Part shown: positions 18,615 to 27,122 of the stretch, piece after piece
How positions within the stretch are numbered: the stretch's first letter is position 1
Layout: the number at the start of each line of letters is the position of its first letter
NCBI RefSeq assembly: GCF_000238295.3
Contig: NZ_AHCD03000020.1
Location: 310,001 to 374,000 of the forward strand
Direction of reading: 5' to 3'
Origin: Pseudoalteromonas rubra
GTDB taxonomy: Bacteria; Pseudomonadota; Gammaproteobacteria; Enterobacterales; Alteromonadaceae
Length of the DNA stretch: 64,000 bases
Made by a program: the position numbers and the translations under genes
The notes under the pieces: generated by a model
Told to the model about the DNA's origin: nothing
Databases searched by the model: none
Seen by the model: the letters and a program-made list of their open reading frames with translations, nothing else

Positions 18615-18648
18615 ACTTGCGTCTGCTGGCAAGTGTTTCGTTTTTTTT
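18615..18648 (+). terminator. weak terminator or attenuator in the efflux operon
   Basis: ACTTGC (18615-18620) pairs with GCAAGT (18629-18634), and an eight-T run follows at 18641-18648. The six-base gap between stem and T-run makes it a poor intrinsic terminator. It may reduce readthrough from the first small gene into the rest of the operon. Confidence 0.3.
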
Positions 18649-18657
18649 GGATTAACT

Positions 18658-19266
18658 ATGTCTTTTACGTTGAATATGCTGCGTACAGTGCAGCTGAATG
18701 CGAGCGTTATTTTCGTTGCGCTGATCGCATCGCTTTTTGTCCTTTCCAATGCGATGGCATCACCCGGGGCACACGGCCCGAATGGTGAGCACCTGGATAC
18801 GCGAGCGAAAGTTGCGAGCTCCACAAACCCTAAATTTGAGAGTTTTACCGAAACGTTTGAGTTAGCCGGTGAGCTGCTTGAAAATGAACTCGTTATTTAC
18901 CTCCATGACTTTAAAACCAATGCCCCAATTGCGCATGCATCATTGGATCTGGAGCTTGGCAACTTAAGTGCAAGTGCCGAATTTTATGAGCAATTACAAG
19001 CTTATGTACTTACACAGCCTGCGATGCTTTCTCAGTTACAACAACCTGGTTTACATGAAGTTGTTTTGACCATTTTGACAGAACACAGTGGTGATTTGCT
19101 GGTGGCGAATTTAGAAAACCATCAGGCAGCTGAAGATGCCGGCGCTCACGCAAATTCTGAGCACGATGAGCATCATCATGATTTTCCGTGGCTGATGATT
19201 GGATTGTGTATTGGTGTGTTCATTGCCGGATTGTTTTTGGGTCGTATCTCAAAGGAGCGTAAATAA
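18658..19266 (+). CDS. membrane-anchored periplasmic accessory protein of metal efflux
   Basis: A 202-residue protein with an N-terminal signal sequence ending near NAMA, a periplasmic domain of about 130 residues, a His-rich stretch (HSEHDEHHHD-like, about residues 168-177) and a C-terminal membrane helix (residues 179-197) ending in RISKERK. The mature N-terminus begins SPGAHGPNGEHLD, which is repeated at the N-terminus of the adjoining adaptor protein. It is probably tethered to the inner membrane facing the periplasm and may hand metal to the pump (inference). Its stop overlaps the next start by one base. Confidence 0.65.
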   Translation: MSFTLNMLRTVQLNASVIFVALIASLFVLSNAMASPGAHGPNGEHLDTRAKVASSTNPKFESFTETFELAGELLENELVIYLHDFKTNAPIAHASLDLELGNLSASAEFYEQLQAYVLTQPAMLSQLQQPGLHEVVLTILTEHSGDLLVANLENHQAAEDAGAHANSEHDEHHHDFPWLMIGLCIGVFIAGLFLGRISKERK

Positions 19267-20381
19267 TGACATTTAAGAATGCAGTATTGTTTTCATTAAG
19301 CTTATATTCGTTCAGTTTGTTGGCCTCTCCAGGGGCCCATGGACCCAATGGCGAGCATCTCGATCAAAAACCAACTAGGGTAGAAGGCGCATTAGGCAAA
19401 CAAGCTGACGGCTCAGTTATTATACCGATGAAGCATCAGACTTTACTGAATGTACGCACTCAGTTTGTTCGCGACTCTGAAGTGAAAAAACAGGTTCGCT
19501 TAGATGCCATTGTTAAACCTCATCCTGATGGATATGCAAAGATTCAATCCAGCAGTGATGGCCGATTAGACGCGCCTGAAACGGGTATCCATCCAACCGG
19601 TGTAAAGGTGCAAGCCGGGGATGTGCTGGGGCTTATCCGTTACCAGGACACCGCATACGAATTGGCGAGTCAGACCAGCGAATTAATCGCTATTCGTAAT
19701 CGCATTGAACAAAGCAATCGCGATGTGGAGCGCTTAAAAAAGCTGGGAGATTTAGCCTCGAAACAAGCGTTAGAGCAGCTTGAAACTGAGCTGTTAAGCT
19801 TGCAACAGCAAGCGCAAGCACTACAAAAAGGCCTAGAAAAACCGGAGGTACTGATTGCACCTATCTCAGGTGTGCTCATTAATCATACGGTATCCAGAGG
19901 ACAGTGGGTTGAAGCAGGCGAAGCATTATTTGAGATCATTGCCACTGAGCAGTTTTTAATTGAAGCCAGTACCCGTGATTTTGCGCTAACTCAGCAGCTA
20001 ACATCCGCGAGAGTTGTCGAGCAGCCGGGCATCTCTCTCAATTACCTTGGTTTTTCACCGGAGCTTGTCAACGGCTTAGTGCACCTCAACTTTGAGCTAT
20101 CACAGGGCCAGGATAATACTAACTTGTTTATTAATCAGAGTATTAGCATACAGGCGCCGATTGATGAAAAGCTCGAAGGCATCGTCATCCCGGCCAGCGC
20201 AGTTGTTCTCAGTCCAAATAATTTGCCACAAGTCTGGATTAAGCTCTCGGCTGAGCGCTTTTTGCCACAGCTTATTCGTTATCAAAACCTTGAGCCCGGG
20301 TTGGTGTTGGTGACCCAAGGGTTGGGCGCTGATAACCGCGTTGTGGTTGACGGTGCATCACTCCTTAACCAGGTGAGATAG
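19266..20381 (+). CDS. RND efflux periplasmic adaptor (CusB/CzcB type)
   Basis: A 371-residue membrane-fusion protein. A signal peptide ends near LLA, followed by SPGAHGPNGEHLD. Then come a barrel-sandwich/lipoyl part (about residues 95-125), an alpha-helical hairpin rich in Gln/Leu/Glu (about 130-190), the second lipoyl half (VLIAPISGVLINHTVSRGQW, about 195-215) and a beta-barrel domain. AGGAG lies eight bases before the ATG. It links the inner-membrane pump to an outer-membrane channel, but no TolC-type gene is present in the cassette, so a channel encoded elsewhere must be used. Confidence 0.85.
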   Translation: MTFKNAVLFSLSLYSFSLLASPGAHGPNGEHLDQKPTRVEGALGKQADGSVIIPMKHQTLLNVRTQFVRDSEVKKQVRLDAIVKPHPDGYAKIQSSSDGRLDAPETGIHPTGVKVQAGDVLGLIRYQDTAYELASQTSELIAIRNRIEQSNRDVERLKKLGDLASKQALEQLETELLSLQQQAQALQKGLEKPEVLIAPISGVLINHTVSRGQWVEAGEALFEIIATEQFLIEASTRDFALTQQLTSARVVEQPGISLNYLGFSPELVNGLVHLNFELSQGQDNTNLFINQSISIQAPIDEKLEGIVIPASAVVLSPNNLPQVWIKLSAERFLPQLIRYQNLEPGLVLVTQGLGADNRVVVDGASLLNQVR

Positions 20382-20389
20382 GCGGTAAG

Positions 20390-23300
20390 ATGTTTAATTT
20401 ATTAGTCAAAAGCAGCCTTAAAAACCGTTTGGTTGTGCTCTTGCTGGCCTTTGTCATGATGGCTTACGGTGTTTTGCAAGGGCAAAAACTGCCGGTTGAT
20501 GTGTTTCCAAATCTTAACAAGCCAGTGGTCACCGTACTGACTGAAGCCGGGGGCATGGCACCTGAAGAAGTCGAACAATTGGTGACGTTTCCACTTGAGA
20601 ATTTGCTCAATGGTGTGACTGGCGTAACGCGGATCCGCTCGACATCAGGCATTGGCTTATCCATCGTTTACATTGAATTTGAGTGGGATACGGATATTTA
20701 CCGCAATCGCCAGCTGGTCTCGGAGCGGCTCGATTTAGCCTCAGAGCAATTGCCAGCAGGCATAACTTCGGTGATGGGGCCAGTATCGTCCATTATGGGT
20801 GAAGTCATGTTAATTGCCTTACCCGTTGATGAACAGGGCAACACCGATGCAATGGCTGCCCGAGAATATGCGGATTTCGTTTTACGACCACGTTTACTGG
20901 CCATTCCTGGTGTTTCGCAGGTGATCCCGATTGGCGGCGAAGTACGCCAGCTGCGCGTGTCACCCGATACGGTGCGTATGCGTCAACATAAAGTGAATTT
21001 AGAATCGCTTCAGGCCTCTGTCAGTGATTTTGCCGCCAATTTTGGTGGTGGCTTTGTTGATTTGAACAATCAAGAGTACCTGATCCGCCATCAGGGGCGT
21101 ACCTTAGAGGTTGACCATCTTAAAAACCTGGCGGTTGGCTGGCACGCGGGACGTCCGGTGTTGCTATCCGAAGTCGCATCGGTGAGCTATGCTGCTGCTG
21201 AAAAGCGCGGTGATGGTGGCTTTAATGGCAAGCCCGCGGTGGTGATCAATGTGCAAAAACAACCTAATGCCGATACGGTTCAGTTAACAACGCAAATTGA
21301 AGCGGCGCTGGCTGAGTTAGAAACGGGTTTACCAAAAGGTATCGCGCAGCCGCAGGTCCTGTTCCGTCAGGCCGACTTTATCAAATCGTCAATTGACAAT
21401 GTCACAGAAGCCCTGCGAGATGGCGCAATCATGGTCACAATTGTGCTGTTTTTGTTCCTGCTTTCAGTCAAAACAACCATTATTTCTCTGTTTGCCATTC
21501 CGCTTTCCTTAGCTGTCACTGTGCTGATTTTCCAGTGGCTAGGTCAAAGTATTAACGTGATGACGCTGGGGGGGCTTGCTATTGCGATTGGTGAACTAGT
21601 GGATGACTCCGTGGTGGATGTTGAAAACATTCTGCGCCGTTTAAAACAAAATGCACAATTGCACTTGCCAAAGTCAGTGTTTGAGGTGGTTTGGCAAGCA
21701 AGTGTAGAGGTGCGTTCGGGCATTGTTTACGCAACCGCCATTGTTATCCTGGTGTTTTTACCTTTATTTGCGTTACCCGGTATTGAGGGGCGGTTGTTTT
21801 CACCGCTTGGTCTTGCCTATATCGTGGCGATCCTCGGCTCGTTATTAGTGTCCATGACCGTCACACCGGTGCTGTGTTACTACTTGCTGCCCAATGCCAA
21901 AGTGATCCATCAGGGTGACAGCTGGCTGGTTATTAAACTCAAGCACTTACAAAGTCTTTGGATTGACTGGGCGTTACCTAAGTCAAAGCAACTGATAACA
22001 GTGACGGGCCTTGTCGCGGTGATTTCAGCGGCCAGTATCATCCAATTTCCCCGCGCGTTTTTACCTGCCTTTAACGAAGGCTCTTTGGTGCTCGGCATTA
22101 TTTTTGAGCCAGGCACCTCGTTGAGCGAGTCCAACAAAATGGGCCATTTAGCGGAGTCTCTGCTGTTGTCTGTGCCAGAAGTCACGCAGGTCGGCAGGCG
22201 AACGGGTCGCGCTGAGTTAGATGAACATGCTGAAGGGGTTCACTCGTCTGAAGTGGATGTTGATTTAGTGTCCTCAGCGCGCAGCCGCGAAGAAGTCCTC
22301 GCTGAAATTCGTGACAAGCTATCTGTATTGCCAGGACAAGTTGCCATTGGCCAGCCGATCTCACATCGACTTGATCACCTGTTGTCAGGTGTTCGGGCTC
22401 AACTTGCCATAAAGCTCTTTGGTGATGACTTAGAAGGCTTGCGGATCAGCGCTGAGCGACTGCGCAAGAAGCTCGAAAGTGTGCCTGGCCTGGTTGATGT
22501 CAATATTGAAAAACAAGTACTTATTCCCCAGTTGAGTGTGCGTTTAAAATATGACGAACTGGCCAAATATGGTCTCACACCGGGTTCTGCACTGCGTCAG
22601 TTGAATATGCTCACCGAAGGGACCAGTGTTACGGATGTCGTTGATGGGGTGAAGCGGTTTGAGCTGGTACTTCGGTTGGAGGATGCGGATCGCACACCCA
22701 ATGCCATAGCCAACACCTTGATTGATTCGCCGGCGGGGGCGATTCCGATCTCATATATTGCAGATATTCAATTACAGGACGGGCCTAACCAGGTGCTCAG
22801 GGAAAATGGTCGCCGTCGCTTAGTGCTTTACGCCAATAGTGAAAATGTTGACGTAAAACAGTTGCTAGGTTCTGTTCGGGAGATAGTGGCAGAACATCAA
22901 TTACCCGATGATAGTTTTATCAGCCTGGAGGGGCAATTCTTAGCACAGGAACAAGCCATGCGTTTATTGATCGTGCTTAGCGTTTTGTCATTCGCATTAA
23001 TCTTTCTGGTGCTCTACTTACGTTATCAGTCAATGGTATTTGCAGCCATTATCATGTGTAGTTTGCCAATGGCCTTGATTGGTGCGGTGCTCGCCATGTG
23101 GTTAACCAAAACCTCACTATCGGTGGCCTCTGTTGTTGGTTTTATCACGCTTACCGGAATTGCATCACGCAATGGCATTTTAAAAATAAGCCATTACTTA
23201 AATCTAATCCGCTTTGAGGGGGAGTCATTTGATAAAGCCTTGATAATACGCGGCGCAAAAGAACGCTTGTCTCCGGTGCTGATGACGTCAATGGTTACGG

Positions 23301-23497
23301 CGTTTGCACTCATTCCGCTACTGTGGGCAGCAGATCAGCCGGGCAAGGAAATATTGCATCCAGTGGCCATTGTTATTTTTTCCGGCCTGATGAGCTCGAC
23401 TCTGCTGGATACCTTATTGACCCCCTTGCTTTACTGGAAATTTGGCAAAAGACCAACAGAGCAATGGCTCAACAGTAATTCAAAAGAGCTAATTTAA
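20390..23497 (+). CDS. heavy-metal efflux RND permease (CusA/CzcA family)
   Basis: A 1,035-residue resistance-nodulation-division pump: an N-terminal helix, a large periplasmic loop, five membrane helices (about residues 340-510), a second periplasmic loop and a final helix bundle. The motif GELVDDSVVDVENILRRL in the fourth helix is the proton-relay region of the HME subfamily, with acidic residues DD..D. The motif differs from those I recall for CusA and CzcA, so metal specificity is open. It starts eight bases after the adaptor. Complete length; no disruption seen. Confidence 0.88.
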   Translation: MFNLLVKSSLKNRLVVLLLAFVMMAYGVLQGQKLPVDVFPNLNKPVVTVLTEAGGMAPEEVEQLVTFPLENLLNGVTGVTRIRSTSGIGLSIVYIEFEWDTDIYRNRQLVSERLDLASEQLPAGITSVMGPVSSIMGEVMLIALPVDEQGNTDAMAAREYADFVLRPRLLAIPGVSQVIPIGGEVRQLRVSPDTVRMRQHKVNLESLQASVSDFAANFGGGFVDLNNQEYLIRHQGRTLEVDHLKNLAVGWHAGRPVLLSEVASVSYAAAEKRGDGGFNGKPAVVINVQKQPNADTVQLTTQIEAALAELETGLPKGIAQPQVLFRQADFIKSSIDNVTEALRDGAIMVTIVLFLFLLSVKTTIISLFAIPLSLAVTVLIFQWLGQSINVMTLGGLAIAIGELVDDSVVDVENILRRLKQNAQLHLPKSVFEVVWQASVEVRSGIVYATAIVILVFLPLFALPGIEGRLFSPLGLAYIVAILGSLLVSMTVTPVLCYYLLPNAKVIHQGDSWLVIKLKHLQSLWIDWALPKSKQLITVTGLVAVISAASIIQFPRAFLPAFNEGSLVLGIIFEPGTSLSESNKMGHLAESLLLSVPEVTQVGRRTGRAELDEHAEGVHSSEVDVDLVSSARSREEVLAEIRDKLSVLPGQVAIGQPISHRLDHLLSGVRAQLAIKLFGDDLEGLRISAERLRKKLESVPGLVDVNIEKQVLIPQLSVRLKYDELAKYGLTPGSALRQLNMLTEGTSVTDVVDGVKRFELVLRLEDADRTPNAIANTLIDSPAGAIPISYIADIQLQDGPNQVLRENGRRRLVLYANSENVDVKQLLGSVREIVAEHQLPDDSFISLEGQFLAQEQAMRLLIVLSVLSFALIFLVLYLRYQSMVFAAIIMCSLPMALIGAVLAMWLTKTSLSVASVVGFITLTGIASRNGILKISHYLNLIRFEGESFDKALIIRGAKERLSPVLMTSMVTAFALIPLLWAADQPGKEILHPVAIVIFSGLMSSTLLDTLLTPLLYWKFGKRPTEQWLNSNSKELI

Positions 23498-23568
23498 TAA
23501 ACCAATGCCCCTTTGTGAAGGAGCATCGGGACACAATTTTACTAACAATACAAAGAGAGAAATAAAAT

Positions 23569-23943
23569 ATGAAAAACACATTGATAACACTTGCTTTCAT
23601 TGCATTGAGCACACTGTTTTTTGCACCGTTTTCACAGGCGCACGGTGACACCAAACCGGTTCACGGTGGTGTCGTAAAGGTTGAGCATGAAATGGTATTT
23701 GAGCTTGTACGCGGAGAAACCGGTGCAAGCCTGTATCTTCGTGACCATGGTAAACCTTATCCAACGGCCAAAGTAACAGGTGACATCACTGTACTTGCCA
23801 ATGGTAAAAAGGCTGGGGCGACGTTAACTGCTGCGGGTGATAACAAAATGACCGCTGACGTTGCCATACCTGATGGCGCCAAAGTACTGGTTAAAGTGAA
23901 GGAAAGTGGCCATCACTCGGTGACGGTTCGTTTTACATTCTAA
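23569..23943 (+). CDS. small periplasmic protein of the metal-efflux cassette
   Basis: A 124-residue protein with a Sec signal (cleavage near FSQA) and a mature N-terminus beginning HGDTKPVHGG. The rest alternates short strands and Gly turns, consistent with a small beta-sandwich (VTGDITVLANGKKAGATL, then VLVKVKESGHHSVTVRF). No Cys. The His residues at both ends could bind metal. AGAGAG precedes the ATG by about eight bases. Last gene of the cassette, followed by a terminator. Family not recognised. Confidence 0.65.
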   Translation: MKNTLITLAFIALSTLFFAPFSQAHGDTKPVHGGVVKVEHEMVFELVRGETGASLYLRDHGKPYPTAKVTGDITVLANGKKAGATLTAAGDNKMTADVAIPDGAKVLVKVKESGHHSVTVRFTF

Positions 23944-24064
23944 GAAAACAGATTATTTTTAGGGTACTCACTCTTAGTGACTTGGCCCTTAAGTCAAGCT
24001 GTTTTATCAGCCACGACTGCGTTTGCAGTTTATCCGGTTAATCATTGTCGATGTTGCAGTATAA

Positions 24065-24105
24065 AAAAGCGCGAGCAGCTTTAGCAGACTCGCGCTTTTA
24101 TTTTA
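24065..24105 (+). terminator. intrinsic terminator of the metal-efflux operon
   Basis: AAAAGCGCGAG (24065-24075) pairs with CTCGCGCTTTT (24089-24099) in an 11-bp stem followed by TTTTATT. Located 120 bases after the last cassette gene and 35 bases before the internal attachment-like site. Confidence 0.75.
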
Positions 24106-24139
24106 TTGCTCACAAAGAGACTTATCTCATTGTCATCAA

Positions 24140-24271
24140 CTACTCTGTACATAAAAATCTGGAAATACTCTGGATAGCTATACATCATCTAATCTAGAAG
24201 ACTTTTCCAGAAAAAGTGAAAAAACGCAAAGAAATTTGGACTTTTTTAGATCTGGAAAATAGTTTTCCAGA
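24140..24271. other. internal attachment-like site dividing the island
   Basis: CTACTCTGTACAT (24140-24152) repeats exactly the sequence at 17978, again followed by AAATCTGGAA. TCTGGAAA (24158-24165) and TTTTCCAGA (24203-24211) follow, and then a perfect inverted repeat with nine-base arms, TCTGGAAAA (24251-24259) and TTTTCCAGA (24263-24271), three bases apart. Same orientation as the left copy, as expected for serial site-specific insertion. Confidence 0.5.
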
Positions 24272-24415
24272 CAAAAGGGGGTCGGATTAGCTCGTGTTTT
24301 ATTTAGCCGTTCTGATAAATAGGTATGGATGCTACCTGAACGATCTCTATGAACGAGGAACAGACGGTCACTCTAGAGCGTTTTTGGACAGTTTCTATTT
24401 ATGGCGAATTCAAAC

Positions 24416-25450
24416 GGCGTTGTTTCCTAAATCATTGAACTAATCTAGCATTGTGTGATCAGATCTCAAAAGCAAACACCGAGACTGAATTTTGAAAGAA
24501 AAGCGTATCACTAACTGGCGTGATTACAATAAAGCTCTTATCGCCAGAGGCAATATCCAGCTTTGGTTTTCCGAGGGGGCAATTGAGCAGTGGAACAACA
24601 CGCAACATCACGGCGGTAAAGGGCGAGCTAATCATTTCTCTGAGCTGGCGATTGAGACCTGCCTGGCTTTGCGGGCTGTATTTCGCTTGTCTCTTCGAGC
24701 TGTGCAGGGTTTTGTTTCTTCTCTGATATCAATGATGAAGCTTGATTTGGATACGCCAACTTATAGTTGTTTGTGTAAGCGAAGTGCAGAGTTGGCTGTT
24801 CATTACAGACCAAATAGAAGTACTTCCGGAGGCATTGATATCGTGGTTGATAGCACCGGTTTGAAGGTATACGGAAACGGTGAGTGGCACGCAAGAAAAC
24901 ATGGTGCGAATAAACGCCGGACATGGCGAAAATTACACCTGGCCGTTGATGCAAATACGCACCAAATCGTGGGTGCGGAGTTATCTACAATCTCCGTAGC
25001 TGATTCAGAAGTTCTTGGCGACTTACTCAGACCATTGCGCAGGAAGGTCAGCTCGGTAAAAGCGGATGGCGCATATGATACTAGAGGCTGTTATGCCGAA
25101 GTAGCAGCCAAAAAGGCCGACGCAGTGATCCCGCCAAGGTGTAATGCGCAGTTGTGGGAAGATGGACATGCTCGCAACAGCGCGGTTATTTTAACAAAGC
25201 ATATAGGCAGCGGTGAGTGGAAAAAGTGTGTGAACTACCACCAACGTTCACTGGCGGAAACAGCAATGTACCGATATAAACAGCTTATGGGTGACAAGCT
25301 GGTCAGTCGAGGATTCAATCAGCAGCACACTGAAGCGATGATCAAAGTGAAAGTGCTCAATAGAATGGCTGGGCTAGGTATGCCTGAATATCAGGGAAAC
25401 AGCTGAAATCGCAGTGTTGCCTAAGCTATCTGGATTTGATCAACAAGGCC
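24416..25450 (+). mobile_element. IS5-family (IS903-group) insertion sequence, complete
   Basis: The ends are GGCGTTGTTTCCTAAATC (24416-24433) and, reversed, GGCCTTGTTGATCAAATC (25433-25450). Both resemble the IS903 end GGCTTTGTTGAATAAATC. The nine bases AATTCAAAC occur on both sides (24407-24415 and 25451-25459), the 9-bp target duplication expected of this group. The element is 1,035 bp with one transposase gene. An exact duplication implies a fairly recent insertion into the spacer upstream of the DUF1611 operon. Confidence 0.9.
24492..25406 (+). CDS. IS5-family transposase (IS903 group)
   Basis: A 304-residue DDE transposase starting from TTG, close to the 307 residues of IS903. The first catalytic Asp is in DIVVDSTGLKVYG, the second in VKADGAYDTR, and the Glu in the SLAETAMYRYKQLMG segment (Y-x2-R-like C1 signature region). 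The N-terminal part is the DUF772-like DNA-binding region. It appears intact, so the element may be active. Confidence 0.9.
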   Translation: MKEKRITNWRDYNKALIARGNIQLWFSEGAIEQWNNTQHHGGKGRANHFSELAIETCLALRAVFRLSLRAVQGFVSSLISMMKLDLDTPTYSCLCKRSAELAVHYRPNRSTSGGIDIVVDSTGLKVYGNGEWHARKHGANKRRTWRKLHLAVDANTHQIVGAELSTISVADSEVLGDLLRPLRRKVSSVKADGAYDTRGCYAEVAAKKADAVIPPRCNAQLWEDGHARNSAVILTKHIGSGEWKKCVNYHQRSLAETAMYRYKQLMGDKLVSRGFNQQHTEAMIKVKVLNRMAGLGMPEYQGNS

Positions 25451-25459
25451 AATTCAAAC

Positions 25460-25823
25460 AGATATGGTGCATAGATTTTGTTTAACACTTGAAACACTAA
25501 CCGTTATAAAAACTTTAAGCTTGAACCGTATAACCAAATAACGAAGAGCTCAATCAACTGAAAATACAGGACAAACTGGCATATTTTGCGCCGTTCTGAG
25601 CTTAGTAATACTACTAGAGTATTTTGATAGCAATTCAATAGTTTAATTCTTAGATATGCTCCAAGACTTAAATAAACACAACCTCTTCACAGTACACTAA
25701 CCCGTTTTAATAAACGATTCGAATTATTACTTTTAATTCATAATATTACATTTTAAATAAAATTATTAGTAATTAAATTTGATTTTTAGCTATCTTCTGT
25801 TCAAAAAATAGACTACCTTAGAT
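25460..25823. other. AT-rich spacer upstream of the DUF1611 operon
   Basis: No gene is visible. The sequence becomes very AT-rich from about 25730 (runs of TAATTAAATTTGATTTTTAG type), as is usual before a promoter. I could not identify a convincing -35/-10 pair. Confidence 0.4.
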
Positions 25824-25919
25824 GTCCCCCAACTAACTTAGTGGGGACCGCTTGTACCTCTCCCGAACTAGAACCTCGGAATGCACAAATTGCCCCCTAA
25901 GTATGTACTTACTAGAGGT
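25824..25919 (+). promoter_or_regulatory. structured leader that can hide the DUF1611 ribosome site
   Basis: GTCCCC (25824-25829) pairs with GGGGAC (25843-25848), and inside it ACTA pairs with TAGT around a three-base loop. Further on, ACCTCT (25856-25861) is complementary to AGAGGT (25914-25919), the ribosome-binding site seven bases before ATG 25926. A second ACCTC (25873-25877) offers a competing partner. AAGTA/TACTT forms a small hairpin just before. This is the layout of a leader that gates translation. The operon ends in nhaA, so a cation-sensing riboswitch is one candidate, but no known class is identified here. Confidence 0.45.
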
Positions 25920-25925
25920 GTTATC

Positions 25926-27122
25926 ATGATTAAAAAGTTACTCACAACGAAAGAGACTTTTTCGCAACGCTTTTTTGACTATAGTAATGAACCAAATCAA
26001 AGTAAAAGCATTCAACCTAATTCTTTCTTCGATCTCGATGTTGTGCCTACCGCAATTGTTTTTTGTGAAGCTAATTTTACTAAAAGTGATGGTAAAACAG
26101 CCAATGGGCTAATCCGTCACTCATCTAATTTTAAAATACTTTCAGTCATAGATAGCGAAATGGCAGGTTTAGACTCAGGGTGTGTTTTAGATGATAAAAG
26201 AAATGGAATCCCTATTTATGCAAGCCTCGATGAAGCAGCTGCAATGGCAGATGAATATCCTAACTTTTTCATTTACGGTTTAGCCCACTCCGATGGTTTA
26301 CTGCCAAATTTCGCGCGCCAAGTTATGTTGGAAGCTATGTCGTTGGGCATGAATATTATCAATGGTTTACATCAATATCTAAATGATGACCCGGAGTTTA
26401 TCGCAGCTTGCAACGAATATGGCGTGTCAATATATGACATCCGAAGGCCAAGAAATATAAATAATTTACAAATTTACCAAGACATCATTCGAGAGGTGTC
26501 ATGTCCTCGAGTTGTCGTTATGGGCACTGATTGTGCTATAGGAAAACGCACGACGGCAGTAAAACTAAGCAATGCACTTACAGAGTATGGATTGAAGACC
26601 GTTTTGATTGCAACAGGCCAAACGGGGGTAATCCAAGGAGCACCTTATGGTTTAGTGATGGACTCTATACCATCACAATTTTGCCCAGGCGAGCTCGAAG
26701 CAGTCATTCACCGAGCTTATCATGTCGAAAAGCCCGATATCATCATTATTGAAGGCCAAGGGGCTTTGAGTCACCCTGCATTTTCAACAAGTGCAATGAT
26801 TTTAAGAGGAAGTGCACCTCATGCTGTGGTACTGCAACATGCGCCACATCGAAAGGAGCGTATAGATTTTGATAATATGCCAATGCCAAAACTTTCTTAT
26901 GAAATAGATCTTATTGAACGATTTACCCAAATAAAGGTTATTGGTATATGTATAAACCATGAAGATATGGATGAAACTGAGGTAGAAGAATACATTTATC
27001 GGTATTCTAAAGATTTCTCAGTACCCGTTACCGATGCTTTAAGTCGCTCAAGTATGTTTTTAGTCCATATGATTCTCGTCGCATTTCCTCATCTCGAAAT
27101 CAAAGTGTCTTCACTGCAATGA
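25926..27122 (+). CDS. DUF1611 (DgcN-like) P-loop protein
   Basis: A 398-residue protein. The N-terminal ~150 residues form a nucleotide-binding-like region (TAIVFCEANF; DSGCVLDDKRNGIPIY). A P-loop follows, GTDCAIGKRT at about residues 199-208, then a segment with IIIIEGQGALSHPAF. This is the DUF1611 layout; one studied member, DgcN, acts in D-glutamate catabolism in marine bacteria. Start chosen at ATG 25926 with AGAGGTG in place; an upstream ATG at 25881 would put the leader structure inside the coding region. It ends overlapping the racemase-like gene as ATGA. First gene of a five-gene cargo operon. Confidence 0.75.
   Translation: MIKKLLTTKETFSQRFFDYSNEPNQSKSIQPNSFFDLDVVPTAIVFCEANFTKSDGKTANGLIRHSSNFKILSVIDSEMAGLDSGCVLDDKRNGIPIYASLDEAAAMADEYPNFFIYGLAHSDGLLPNFARQVMLEAMSLGMNIINGLHQYLNDDPEFIAACNEYGVSIYDIRRPRNINNLQIYQDIIREVSCPRVVVMGTDCAIGKRTTAVKLSNALTEYGLKTVLIATGQTGVIQGAPYGLVMDSIPSQFCPGELEAVIHRAYHVEKPDIIIIEGQGALSHPAFSTSAMILRGSAPHAVVLQHAPHRKERIDFDNMPMPKLSYEIDLIERFTQIKVIGICINHEDMDETEVEEYIYRYSKDFSVPVTDALSRSSMFLVHMILVAFPHLEIKVSSLQ

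Noticed and set aside
25881..25925. Upstream ATG of the DUF1611 gene
   Set aside because: No ribosome site, lies inside the structured leader, and the extra 15 residues do not look like part of the domain.
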